Below are positions 44,562 to 52,815 of a DNA stretch of 64,000 nucleotides, piece after piece. The stretch comes from an uncultured Flavobacteriales bacterium (GTDB lineage Bacteria > Bacteroidota > Bacteroidia > Flavobacteriales > Weeksellaceae). Numbering within the stretch: the stretch's first letter is position 1; each line of letters opens with the position of its first letter. A program made the translations under genes and the position numbers. The stretch covers positions 1-64,000 of the forward strand of contig CALJKL010000062.1 of the NCBI GenBank assembly GCA_937973555.1, in the 5' to 3' direction. Under the pieces are notes generated by a model. The model did not search any database, had not been told where the DNA came from, and saw nothing but the letters and a program-made list of their open reading frames with translations.

Positions 44562-45827
44562 TTAGAATGAATAAACGGCACTGATTAATGCTCTGAAATT
44601 GCCAACATTTTGTTTGTTGGTTCCTGCTTTTGCTGCTGTGGTAACATCACCCCATGTAGCAGCAGTGTATTCTATTTCAGGAGAAAGTTTGAATTTGTTT
44701 TCTTTGAAATCTATTCTTGCAGAAGCTCTCCATACGTTATCAAGAATTCTTGTACCGCTGATGCCTCTCATGAATACAGCTTTGTATCCTGCATTACTCA
44801 AGCCATTGTTTTTAGTGTAACCAAAGAAAACCCCAGGAGCTACTTTAGCTTTGTTGCTGGCTAAATCTACCCAGAAAGCAGTAGTTTTAGTTGGTTTGTA
44901 TGAATCTACCCCATTAGTATTGGCATAACTTCCATAACCACCCAACATTACGAAATGCGTAAGATTGCCTCCAGAAATTCCATAAAATTTCGCAACAATG
45001 TCATTGTCAGAATATTTAAAATATCCAAACACGGTAGATGAATTTAATGTTTCATCAGAAACTTTAGTTCCGTTGTCAGTAAGCGGTCTCAAAGATTGAA
45101 ATTCTGCACCTAAACCTGCTACAACACTTTTGTTTTTAAATTGCAATTGCCCATGTAAAGTTGGCATTAAAGAATTAAAGGTAGGAGCATTAGGAGCGGT
45201 TCCTGTTATAGACGTTGCTGTAAATTCTCTGTCTTTGTAAGCAGCAACATCAAATGTAAGTTGATCAGAAAGTTTTTGTCTTAATCTAACTTGTGAAGCC
45301 CATCCAAATGGATTAAACATGATACCGGTGTTGAAGTTGGCAACTCCCGGGAAAACTTCAGGTATAAAAGTAGGATACCATGTTTGTCCTAAAGTAAGGG
45401 ATGTTTTTGCCCAATCCATTTTAATCGTAGCATGTCTTAATCTAAATAAACCTACACTTCCAGTGCCTGAAGTAGCAGCATTTACTTCTGTATTACCAAA
45501 GAAGTCACCTTCAATGTTACCCGAAATTTTTGCTTTAAATACATCCGGACCTTTGAATTTTACTCCCACTCTAGATGTAATAGATAGAAAGTTACTGGCG
45601 CCTACAGCGTTTTTGTCTTTCCCATCAGTGTCTTTGGCAACATCCAGAGGATAAAGGTTAAGATTATATTCTCTAACATAAGCAGATTTTCTAGAATCGA
45701 AAATATAGTCTGCTCTTGCAAAACCATAGAGACTTACGTCCCATTCTTTTGGCTTTTCTTGCGAAAATAAAGTATTACTAAATAATAAAGTAGCAATACC
45801 GGCGAAGATTAGTTGAGTTTTCTTCAT
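44562..45827 (-). CDS. outer membrane porin
   Basis: A 421-residue beta-barrel protein with signal peptide MKKTQLIFAGIATLLFSNTLFSQ. It has amphipathic strands throughout and a C-terminal aromatic residue (VYSF). SLTLGQTWYPTFIPEVFP and the FARADYIFDSRKSAYVREYN segment resemble DcaP-like trimeric porins, known for uptake of organic acids. It is followed after 22 nt by the MHS-type transporter, so the two would move the same solute across both membranes. The gap upstream (45828-45922) is AT-rich; I see no consensus -7 element. Confidence 0.9.
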   Translation of the reverse strand: MKKTQLIFAGIATLLFSNTLFSQEKPKEWDVSLYGFARADYIFDSRKSAYVREYNLNLYPLDVAKDTDGKDKNAVGASNFLSITSRVGVKFKGPDVFKAKISGNIEGDFFGNTEVNAATSGTGSVGLFRLRHATIKMDWAKTSLTLGQTWYPTFIPEVFPGVANFNTGIMFNPFGWASQVRLRQKLSDQLTFDVAAYKDREFTATSITGTAPNAPTFNSLMPTLHGQLQFKNKSVVAGLGAEFQSLRPLTDNGTKVSDETLNSSTVFGYFKYSDNDIVAKFYGISGGNLTHFVMLGGYGSYANTNGVDSYKPTKTTAFWVDLASNKAKVAPGVFFGYTKNNGLSNAGYKAVFMRGISGTRILDNVWRASARIDFKENKFKLSPEIEYTAATWGDVTTAAKAGTNKQNVGNFRALISAVYSF

Positions 45828-45922
45828 AATTTTAAACAGTTTGTTGTGATTTTAACACAGCTAATCTGATAATAAAAAAAACTCTGTAAAAATTTTGTAT
45901 ATATTTTTGGAAGTAAGTATAG

Positions 45923-46342
45923 TTATTTTTTAAAACGTTCCCATTTTATCATCATAAATTTGTCTCCAAATTCTGTAATGATGAGTCCATTTCCTTTTAA
46001 ATTTTCTTCTTTTTGGATGTATTCTGCCAACTCATTCTGTTTGAAAACCTTGTAAGTAGCGTGAAAATCAGTGTGTGGAGGTTTTTTGATATTGTATTCT
46101 TTTATCCAAGAACTGATGGTAACATGTGAGATGCCCAGAATTCTTTCAATTTCGCGTAAACTTAATCCTTCTAAGTATAATTGCAAAGCCTTAGTGACAT
46201 AGTAGGTGTCTATCTTTTTACCTATTTTATTGACCGTAAAATAATAATTACAATCTCTGCAATAAAACCTTTGTTTCCCTTTAACAATACCGCTTTTCAC
46301 GATTTCTGTGTTTTCGCATTTAGGGCAGCAAGAAATCTTCAT
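45923..46342 (-). CDS. InsA-like zinc-ribbon/HTH DNA-binding protein (domesticated transposase-type)
   Basis: A 139-residue protein. The N-terminus has a zinc ribbon (CCPKCENTE ... FYCRDCNYYF, residues 5-35) and then a helix-turn-helix (LYLEGLSLREIERILGIS and HVTISSWIKEYN, about 54-85), the arrangement of IS1 InsA. The C-terminal half (HTDFHATYKVFKQNELAEYI onwards) is not transposase-like and contains no DDE catalytic domain. No InsB-like ORF and no terminal inverted repeats are seen nearby. It lies 95 nt upstream of the porin operon on the same strand and divergent from pyrB. It is likely a cellular regulator; control of the porin operon is a guess from position. Confidence 0.82.
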   Translation of the reverse strand: MKISCCPKCENTEIVKSGIVKGKQRFYCRDCNYYFTVNKIGKKIDTYYVTKALQLYLEGLSLREIERILGISHVTISSWIKEYNIKKPPHTDFHATYKVFKQNELAEYIQKEENLKGNGLIITEFGDKFMMIKWERFKK

Positions 46343-46356
46343 ATATACTTTTTTAG

Positions 46357-46364
46357 CAAAGATA
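46357..46364 (-). promoter_or_regulatory. -7 element of the InsA-like gene
   Basis: The minus strand reads TATCTTTG, a consensus -7 element 15 nt before the ATG at 46342. No matching TTTG is seen at the usual -33 distance. It lies back to back with the pyrB promoter. Confidence 0.45.
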
Positions 46365-46414
46365 TACTAATTTTGCAATAATAATGTTAAAAAAAGTAAA
46401 AATTTGAGAAAAAA

Positions 46415-46445
46415 TTTGACATCAATTTCTTTATGTGTATATTTG
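46415..46445 (+). promoter_or_regulatory. consensus Bacteroidetes promoter of the pyrB leader
   Basis: TTTG at 46415-46418 and TATATTTG at 46438-46445 are separated by exactly 19 nt, a full match to the TTTG-N19-TAnnTTTG consensus. The start site would be near 46449-46451, immediately before the ATG of the leader reading frame at 46452. Confidence 0.75.
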
Positions 46446-46451
46446 CATGCA

Positions 46452-46526
46452 ATGAAAGCAAAACACTTTTTATTGGACGTAAATATCGGTCTAACAACCG
46501 ACAACAAAATATTTTTTAATTTTTAA
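46452..46526 (+). CDS. putative pyrB leader peptide (24 codons)
   Basis: A short reading frame of 24 codons, read from ATG to TAA: it starts MKAKHFLLDVNIG and ends DNKIFFNF. It begins right after the consensus promoter, so its mRNA would be nearly leaderless. Its final codons lie in the U-rich tract (46511-46524), and the TAA (46524-46526) overlaps the first bases of the terminator stem. A ribosome reaching the stop codon would cover the left arm of the terminator hairpin. The arrangement parallels the E. coli pyrBI leader peptide; translation has not been shown. Confidence 0.5.
   Translation: MKAKHFLLDVNIGLTTDNKIFFNF
46486..46501 (+). promoter_or_regulatory. small hairpin in the pyrB leader, possible pause site
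   Basis: The stem TCGGT / ACCGA has a 6-nt loop and lies upstream of the U-rich tract at 46511-46524. In E. coli pyrBI a pause hairpin precedes a U-rich stretch in the same order. The pausing role is inference. Confidence 0.4.
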
Positions 46527-46552
46527 CGAAGTCATTGACTTCGTTTTTTTTT
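46525..46552 (+). terminator. intrinsic terminator (attenuator) in front of pyrB
   Basis: The perfect 9-bp stem AACGAAGTC / GACTTCGTT (46525-46533 and 46537-46545) has a 3-nt loop and is followed by a T-run to 46552, 17 nt before the pyrB ATG. No plus-strand gene precedes it other than the 24-codon leader, so it must lie within the pyrB transcript and would stop transcription unless prevented. Confidence 0.88.
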
Positions 46553-46569
46553 GCCTAAAATTTAAGACC

Positions 46570-47469
46570 ATGATAAAATTATCAAGATTACCGGTAGAGA
46601 ATATTGAGAAAATCTTAAGCGATGCTTTTGATTTTGCAAGCGGTAAAGTAATGAAAGCGAAATCTGACATTTTTGTAACCAATTTGTTTTTTGAAGACAG
46701 TACCAGAACCAAAGTGAGTTTCGAGGTAGCTGAAAAAAAGCTTGGATTACATATTGTACAGTTTGACGAGAAAAAAAGTTCCATTAATAAAGGAGAATCT
46801 TTGTTAGATACCATTAAAACACTCTCTGCTATTGGGATAGACTTATCTGTAATCCGTCATCAGAAAACCAGATATTATGATGAATTGAAGGGTTCGGACA
46901 TGGCAGTAGTGAATGCCGGAGACGGAATAGGGCATCATCCAAGTCAGGCTATGCTAGACCTAATGACTATTAAACAGGAATTTGGAGATATAAAAGGGCT
47001 TGAGATTGGTATTGTAGGTGATGTAAAGCATAGTAGAGTTGCTAATTCTAATGCAGCAATTCTTAGAAGAATGGGGGCTAAGGTATATTTTTCAGGTCCT
47101 GAAGTTTGGTTTGATGAAGCTATGTTGGTAAACGGAACTTTTATGCCTTTTGATGACCTGTTGAAAGAAGTAGATGTATTGATGATGCTTCGTATACAAC
47201 ATGAAAGACACGAAGACAAGGCTAATTTCTCTGAAGCAGAATATCTAAGAAGATACGGTCTTACCAAAGAAAGAGAGAAGAATATGAAATCTAATGCAAT
47301 CATTATGCATCCTGCTCCAATCAATAGAGGGGTGGAGATAGATGCTGATTTGGTAGAATGTGTAAGAAGTCGAATCTTCAAGCAAATGGAAAATGGAGTC
47401 TTTGCAAGAATGGCTATTTTAAAGCATGTTTTAGAGCGCAAAGGTTTTGTTTTTGAAGAGGTGAAATAG
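46570..47469 (+). CDS. pyrB: aspartate carbamoyltransferase catalytic chain
   Basis: First committed step of pyrimidine synthesis: carbamoyl phosphate plus aspartate gives carbamoyl aspartate. The carbamoyl-phosphate loop is FFEDSTRTKVSFE (the family's usual Pro is Asp here). The 80s-loop region SSINKGESLLDTI, the motif GDGIGHHPSQAMLDL and the C-terminal HPAPINRGVEIDADLVE follow. The sequence style (VIRHQKTRYYDEL, MMLRIQHERH, SRIFKQMENGVFARMA) resembles Bacillus-type PyrB, which needs no PyrI regulatory chain; no pyrI is nearby. Length 299. It is followed by carA and carB on the same strand after 131 nt. Its leader contains a probable attenuator. Confidence 0.95.
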   Translation: MIKLSRLPVENIEKILSDAFDFASGKVMKAKSDIFVTNLFFEDSTRTKVSFEVAEKKLGLHIVQFDEKKSSINKGESLLDTIKTLSAIGIDLSVIRHQKTRYYDELKGSDMAVVNAGDGIGHHPSQAMLDLMTIKQEFGDIKGLEIGIVGDVKHSRVANSNAAILRRMGAKVYFSGPEVWFDEAMLVNGTFMPFDDLLKEVDVLMMLRIQHERHEDKANFSEAEYLRRYGLTKEREKNMKSNAIIMHPAPINRGVEIDADLVECVRSRIFKQMENGVFARMAILKHVLERKGFVFEEVK

Positions 47470-47600
47470 ATTTGGAATTTCAATAAGTAAAAAATAACTG
47501 GTATTTATGCTTTTAAAAGATTAATTATCTTTAATTGCGTTAAAATTTGTAATTTTGTTGAAATTTTAGTTTTATAATAGATAAATCTTAAAAGTAATTA

Positions 47601-48689
47601 ATGAAGAAAAAGTTAATCTTAGAATCAGGAGAAATTTTTCATGGCGAAGGTTTCGGGGCTAATGTTGATACTGCGGGTGAAGTAGTCTTCAATACGGGTA
47701 TGACAGGTTATCAGGAACTGATTTCGGACCCATCTTATTGTGGACAAATCGTTTGCATGACGTATCCACTGATTGGTAATTATGGCATCAATAGAGATGA
47801 TTTCGAAAGCATAGAGCCTGCCATTAAAGGCTTAATTGTAAAAGAACTTTGTGATTTGCCATCCAATTTTAGAAGTCAAATGTCTCTAGACGAATTTTTC
47901 CAAAAAAGAAATCTTTCCGGAATTGCTGGAGTAGATACTCGTAAACTCACCAGAATTATCCGTAATCATGGGGTTTTAAAAGGAAAAATAGTGGATGAAA
48001 ATGCCGATGAAAACCAAGTGATTAATGAACTTAAAAACCAGAGTTTTCCTATCAATCAGGTAGAGCAGGTTTCTACCAAAACGCCTTATGCATCTCCAGG
48101 AAGAGGATATAAAGTGGTGTTGGTGGATTTTGGATCTAAACTCGGTATCTTAAGAGAGCTTTCTCTCAGAGATTGCGACATTACTGTGGTGTCTCAGGAT
48201 ACTACTGCCGAAGAAATTCTGATGATGAATCCGGATGGCATCATGTTGTCTAATGGTCCTGGTGATCCGGAAGATGTAAAAGGTGCTTCGGAAATGATTA
48301 ACGGCCTATTGGGCAAAGTGCCAATTTTTGGAATTTGTTTGGGTCACCAATTAATTGGTTTGGCTTGTGGTGCTAAAACTTATAAACTGAAATTCGGACA
48401 CAGAGGTGGAAACCACCCAGTTTTGGATTTAAAAACCGGAAAAGTAGCCATCACTTCTCAAAATCATGGTTATGCCATAGACGAAGAATCACTAAAGAAT
48501 ACCGATTTGGAAGTAACCCATGTAGCACTTAATGATAAAACCAATGAAGGGGTAAGACACAAAAAATACCCTTGTTTCTCGGTACAGTATCACCCGGAAG
48601 CCAGTCCAGGTCCGGAAGATGCCAATTACCTTTTTGATGATTTCATCAAATTGATGGAAGATTTTAAAAAAGATGCCAAAAACAAGTAA
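47601..48689 (+). CDS. carA: carbamoyl-phosphate synthase small subunit
   Basis: Glutaminase subunit of 362 residues that supplies ammonia to CarB for carbamoyl phosphate. The N-terminal CarA-specific domain ([14 protein letters not shown] ... [17 protein letters not shown]) is followed by a class I glutamine amidotransferase domain with the nucleophile Cys246 in FGICLGHQL and the downstream His and Glu in [10 protein letters not shown]. The gap to carB is 31 nt, so they form an operon. The 131-nt gap after pyrB has at most a weak promoter (TTTG at 47546, TAGTTTTA at 47567, 17-nt spacing). Confidence 0.97.
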   Translation: MKKKLILESGEIFHGEGFGANVDTAGEVVFNTGMTGYQELISDPSYCGQIVCMTYPLIGNYGINRDDFESIEPAIKGLIVKELCDLPSNFRSQMSLDEFFQKRNLSGIAGVDTRKLTRIIRNHGVLKGKIVDENADENQVINELKNQSFPINQVEQVSTKTPYASPGRGYKVVLVDFGSKLGILRELSLRDCDITVVSQDTTAEEILMMNPDGIMLSNGPGDPEDVKGASEMINGLLGKVPIFGICLGHQLIGLACGAKTYKLKFGHRGGNHPVLDLKTGKVAITSQNHGYAIDEESLKNTDLEVTHVALNDKTNEGVRHKKYPCFSVQYHPEASPGPEDANYLFDDFIKLMEDFKKDAKNK

Positions 48690-48720
48690 AAACTAATTGT
48701 ATTCCCCCTAAAAATTTGAA

Positions 48721-51700
48721 ATGAAAAGAGACGATATAAAAACCATTTTAGTAATAGGAAGCGGTCCCATCATCATTGGGCAGGCAGCAGAATTTGATTA
48801 TGCAGGTACCCAAGCCTGTTTGGCCCTTAAGGAAGAAGGCTACAAGGTAATCCTTATCAATTCTAACCCTGCTACCATTATGACGGACACCGAAATTGCC
48901 GATAAGGTCTATATAGAGCCTATTTCGCTTCCGTTCGTGAGCCATATCATCCGCAAAGAAAGACCAGATGCTTTGTTGCCTACTTTGGGTGGACAAACCG
49001 GTTTGAACATGGCGGTGGAATTGCAGAAATCAGGAATTTTAGAAGAATACGGAGTAGAGGTGTTGGGAACCAAACTTTCTGCCATCAACCAAGCAGAGGA
49101 CAGAGAATTGTTCCGTGCCTTAATGAAGGAACTTAATGAACCCGTACCCGAATCAGATATCGTAAACACCGTTCAGGCAGCGGTTAATTTTGCCGAAGAA
49201 ATTGGCTATCCCGTAATTGTGCGTCCTGCTTTTACCATGGGAGGTACAGGAGGTGGAATAGCCAACAATGTAGAAGAATTGGCCGAAATTACCAGTTTTG
49301 GTTTGAAATATTCTCCCGTAAACCAATGTTTAATTGAGAAATCAATTGCAGGTTTCAAGGAGATAGAATACGAGGTAATGCGCGATAAGAATGATAATGC
49401 TATTGTGGTATGTAATATGGAAAACATAGATCCTGTAGGGGTGCATACCGGAGACTCTATTGTAGTGGCGCCTTCTCAGACTTTATCAGATAGAGAATAT
49501 CAAATGCTGAGAAATGCTTCGTTGAAAATCATCAGAGCATTAGGAATAGAAGGAGGTTGTAACGTACAATTGGCATTAGACCCTCATTCTTATGAATATT
49601 ATATCATTGAGGTAAACCCTAGAGTTTCCCGTTCATCGGCTTTGGCTAGTAAAGCCACAGGATATCCAATTGCCAAATTAGCGGCGAAAATTTCTGTAGG
49701 ATTAACGTTAGACGAAATGCTGAATCCGGTAACCGGAAAAACATATGCCTGCTTTGAGCCGGCATTAGATTATGTGGTGACCAAAATCCCAAGGTTTCCT
49801 TTTGATAAATTCGAAACAGCAGACAGAAGGCTTTCTACACAGATGAAGGCTACGGGAGAGGTGATGGCCATCGGAAGAAATTTAGAAGAATCTTTAATGA
49901 AAGCCATCCGTTCTTTGGAAACCGGTTTGCAACATTTAGGATTGAAAACCAAAGATGCAGAAGCCCTTACCGAAGAAGATATCGAAAGAAGAATAAAAGT
50001 ATGTGATGATGAAAGATTGTTCATTATAGGTGAGGCTTTAAGAAGAGGATATGATTGGGAAGTTATTGTAGAATGGAGCAAGATAGACAAGTTCTTCATC
50101 TGGAAACTCAAAAAATTGGTAGACTTCGAGAAAACTATTGCCGAAAATAAATTCAACAAAGAGATTTTATTCCAAGCCAAAAGATTAGGTTTTTCGGATA
50201 TCAACATTGCCCACCTTTGGGAAACAGACCACCAAGAAATTTTCAAATTCAGAAAAGAAAACGGGGTGATGCCGGTATATAAAATGGTAGACACTTGTGC
50301 TGCAGAATTTGAATCAGAAACCCCTTATTTCTACGGAACCTATGAAGAAGAAAATGAAAGTGTGGTTTCAGACAGAGAAAAGATTGTGGTGTTGGGGTCT
50401 GGACCTATCAGAATCGGACAAGGGGTAGAATTTGATTATGCTACAGTACACTCGGTTTGGGCCATCAAACAATTGGGGTACGAAGCCATCATCATCAACA
50501 ATAACCCTGAAACGGTTTCTACAGATTTCTCGATTTCAGATAAACTATATTTCGAGCCTTTGACGGAAGAAGATGTAATGAACATCATTGAACTCGAAAA
50601 ACCAAAAGGCGTTATCGTTCAGTTTGGAGGACAAACCGCTATTAACCTTGCAGATAAATTGGCTGCTCATGGCGTTCAGATTTTAGGAACTTCTCTAGAA
50701 GACCTAGACAGAGCCGAAAATAGAGATAAATTTGAGAGAGCCCTTCAAGAATTGGGTATTCCTCAACCATTAGGAAAAACATGTTTTTCTAAAGAAGAAG
50801 CGATAGAAATTGCCAAAGAAATAGGCTTTCCGGTATTGGTAAGACCTTCTTATGTATTGGGAGGAAGAGCCATGGAAATCGTGTACAATGAGGCAGAAAT
50901 TTCTCACTACATGGAGAATGCTGTAGATGCCAGTCCGGAACACCCAGTATTGGTAGACCGTTATCTCACCGGAAAAGAGGTAGAAGTAGATGCTATTTGT
51001 GATGGCGAAACTACGGTAATCCCAGGTATCATGGAGCACATCGAAAGAGCCGGTGTACACTCTGGTGACTCTATTGCCGTGTATCCTCCTCAAAACCTTA
51101 CCGAAGAACAAATAGAAACTTTAGTAGATTATACCACCCGTTTAGCCAAAGGCCTTAAAGTCATTGGTTTGATGAATATTCAATATGTCATTTCAGAAGG
51201 AAAAGTTTATGTGATTGAAGTGAATCCACGTTCTTCTAGAACGGTGCCTTTCCTTTCTAAAATTACCCATGTGCCAATGGCCAACTTGGCTACCAAAGCC
51301 ATTTTGGGTAAGAAATTGAAAGATGCAGGCTACGAAAGTGGATTGGTGCCGAATAAAGAAGGAATCTATGTTAAAGTACCGGTCTTCTCTTTCAGCAAGT
51401 TGACAAAAGTAGATGTTACCTTAGGCCCGGAAATGAAATCTACCGGAGAGGTAATGGGGAAAGATTCCACCTTGGAAAAAGCCCTTTATAAAGGAATGAT
51501 AGGAGCGGGTAGAAAAATGCCTTTGCACGGCTCTATTCTCTTTACCATTGATGATGTCAACAAGCCGGAAGCGGCAAGATTGGCCAAAAGATTCTATGAT
51601 ATCGGGTTTAAAATTTGGGCAACCAAAGGAACTTCAAAATACTTCAACGAAAGAAATATCCCTACCAAAATAGGATATAAAATAGAAGAAGAAACAGAAA

Positions 51701-51900
51701 ACTTGATTAGCCTTATCCAAAGAGGAAAAGTACAATATGTGGTAAATACCACCACCAAAGGAAAACAGTCTTTGAATGATGGTTTCCTTATCCGCAGGAC
51801 TTCTGTAGAAAACGGCGTGCCTTGTCTTACCAGTATGGATACCGTAGAAGCCATCCTAAAGGTGATAGAAAGTATGACTTTCAAAATGGATGAAATGTAA
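48721..51900 (+). CDS. carB: carbamoyl-phosphate synthase large subunit
   Basis: A 1059-residue enzyme with two homologous ATP-grasp halves: N-half [20 protein letters not shown] near 13-32 and [24 protein letters not shown]-half [19 protein letters not shown] near 560 and [21 protein letters not shown]. An oligomerisation domain lies between them and an MGS-like allosteric domain follows (about 930-1050). In other bacteria this last domain binds UMP or ornithine. The products feed PyrB and arginine synthesis. It is followed by a terminator, making pyrB-carA-carB a self-contained unit. Confidence 0.98.
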   Translation: MKRDDIKTILVIGSGPIIIGQAAEFDYAGTQACLALKEEGYKVILINSNPATIMTDTEIADKVYIEPISLPFVSHIIRKERPDALLPTLGGQTGLNMAVELQKSGILEEYGVEVLGTKLSAINQAEDRELFRALMKELNEPVPESDIVNTVQAAVNFAEEIGYPVIVRPAFTMGGTGGGIANNVEELAEITSFGLKYSPVNQCLIEKSIAGFKEIEYEVMRDKNDNAIVVCNMENIDPVGVHTGDSIVVAPSQTLSDREYQMLRNASLKIIRALGIEGGCNVQLALDPHSYEYYIIEVNPRVSRSSALASKATGYPIAKLAAKISVGLTLDEMLNPVTGKTYACFEPALDYVVTKIPRFPFDKFETADRRLSTQMKATGEVMAIGRNLEESLMKAIRSLETGLQHLGLKTKDAEALTEEDIERRIKVCDDERLFIIGEALRRGYDWEVIVEWSKIDKFFIWKLKKLVDFEKTIAENKFNKEILFQAKRLGFSDINIAHLWETDHQEIFKFRKENGVMPVYKMVDTCAAEFESETPYFYGTYEEENESVVSDREKIVVLGSGPIRIGQGVEFDYATVHSVWAIKQLGYEAIIINNNPETVSTDFSISDKLYFEPLTEEDVMNIIELEKPKGVIVQFGGQTAINLADKLAAHGVQILGTSLEDLDRAENRDKFERALQELGIPQPLGKTCFSKEEAIEIAKEIGFPVLVRPSYVLGGRAMEIVYNEAEISHYMENAVDASPEHPVLVDRYLTGKEVEVDAICDGETTVIPGIMEHIERAGVHSGDSIAVYPPQNLTEEQIETLVDYTTRLAKGLKVIGLMNIQYVISEGKVYVIEVNPRSSRTVPFLSKITHVPMANLATKAILGKKLKDAGYESGLVPNKEGIYVKVPVFSFSKLTKVDVTLGPEMKSTGEVMGKDSTLEKALYKGMIGAGRKMPLHGSILFTIDDVNKPEAARLAKRFYDIGFKIWATKGTSKYFNERNIPTKIGYKIEEETENLISLIQRGKVQYVVNTTTKGKQSLNDGFLIRRTSVENGVPCLTSMDTVEAILKVIESMTFKMDEM

Positions 51901-51922
51901 AAAATAGAAAATCACTATTATA

Positions 51923-51960
51923 AAACCTTCGGAGATGCTGCTTCTCTGAAGGTTTTTTTA
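51923..51960 (+). terminator. intrinsic terminator of carB
   Basis: The 13-bp stem 51923-51935 / 51943-51955 (AAACCTTC ... GAAGGTTT, with one G-U pair inside) is followed by a T-run. Confidence 0.88.
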
Positions 51961-51994
51961 TTATCTTTAGCCTAAATTTTTAAACTCTTATCTC

Positions 51995-52609
51995 ATGAAA
52001 AAAATATTCTTATTCTTAAGCCTTAATGTGTTTTTATCAGGCTTTTCCCAGCAGTATACTACTCCGGTATTAAGCCCAAGACAAGTGGTAGACCAGCAGT
52101 TTTCTATTTCTAAAATTGTGATAGATTATGGTAGACCTGCTATGAAGGGAAGAAAGGTTTTTGGGGACTTGGTTCCTTTTGGTCAGGTTTGGAGAGCAGG
52201 GGCTAATGAAGCCTCTAAAATCACTTTTGGACAAGATGTGCTTTTCGGAGGACAAAAAGTAAAAAAAGGAACGTATGCCTTGTACATAGTCCCTCAAGAA
52301 AAAGAATGGAAAGTGATTCTGAACAAAGGGGTCAACAACTGGGGAGCCTATACCTATGAAGCCAAAGACGATGTAGCTTCTACTACCGTTCCCGTAATGG
52401 CTACTACGGGAAAAACAGAACGCTTTACCATCAATTTTGTAGATATTTCAGATGAAAAAATCAATATGGTAATGGAGTGGGACAACACCAAAGCCGTAGT
52501 TCCTGTAGAAATTCAAAATCCTGCAGAAACACTTCAGATTATTGAACAATTGAAAGGTATCAGAAAAATTGAGAGTGACATCAAAAAGAAAAACGAGACC
52601 AAAAAATAA
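51995..52609 (+). CDS. DUF2911 domain-containing exported protein
   Basis: A 204-residue protein with signal peptide MKKIFLFLSLNVFLSGFSQ. The DUF2911 domain is recognised by LSPRQVVDQQFSISKIVIDYGRP, read in parts, GRKVFGDLVPFGQVWRAGANEA, KKGTYALYIVP and INMVMEWDNTKAVVP. The function of the family is unknown; it is widespread in Bacteroidetes and predicted periplasmic. A -7-like TATCTTTA lies shortly upstream (51962-51969). The gene is flanked by terminators on both sides, so it is monocistronic. Confidence 0.9.
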   Translation: MKKIFLFLSLNVFLSGFSQQYTTPVLSPRQVVDQQFSISKIVIDYGRPAMKGRKVFGDLVPFGQVWRAGANEASKITFGQDVLFGGQKVKKGTYALYIVPQEKEWKVILNKGVNNWGAYTYEAKDDVASTTVPVMATTGKTERFTINFVDISDEKINMVMEWDNTKAVVPVEIQNPAETLQIIEQLKGIRKIESDIKKKNETKK

Positions 52610-52637
52610 GCTTTTACATTTATTTTAGCTAGATCAT

Positions 52638-52673
52638 AACGCTTTCGGGAATTTTCCTGAAAGCGTTTTTTTT
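52638..52673 (+). terminator. intrinsic terminator of the DUF2911 gene
   Basis: The 13-bp stem AACGCTTTC...GAAAGCGTT (52638-52650 and 52655-52667, one G-U pair) has a 4-nt loop and a T-run. Confidence 0.9.
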
Positions 52674-52698
52674 ATTTTATGAAAAGAATTTCCCGAAT

Positions 52699-52742
52699 GT
52701 AACCTATGTTACTGCGCATGTTTTTTCTGTCTGATATTTTTG
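52699..52742 (+). promoter_or_regulatory. operator palindrome and -7 element of the RND efflux operon
   Basis: The perfect palindrome GTAAC-CTAT-GTTAC (52699-52712) is followed by the -7 element TATTTTTG at 52735-52742. No TTTG occurs at the -33 position. The palindrome centre is about 41 nt upstream of the predicted start site, the position used by class II Crp/Fnr-type activators, and its 5-4-5 form suits a dimer of that family. The regulator is not in the window. The leader to the tolC-like ATG (52816) is about 70 nt. Confidence 0.55.
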
Positions 52743-52815
52743 CCCTTGAAATAGAAGTTATAAATCGAAAAGTAAAATTTAATAACTAAAATATATTAAA
52801 AGAGAAATATTCATT

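Noticed and set aside
45923..46342. Could be an active IS1-type insertion sequence.
   Set aside because: Only the InsA-like part exists; there is no DDE domain, no flanking inverted repeats and no duplication, and the C-terminus differs.
46525..46552. The terminator before pyrB as the end of an upstream gene.
   Set aside because: The nearest upstream gene is on the opposite strand, and a consensus plus-strand promoter lies between it and the terminator, so the hairpin belongs to the pyrB transcript.
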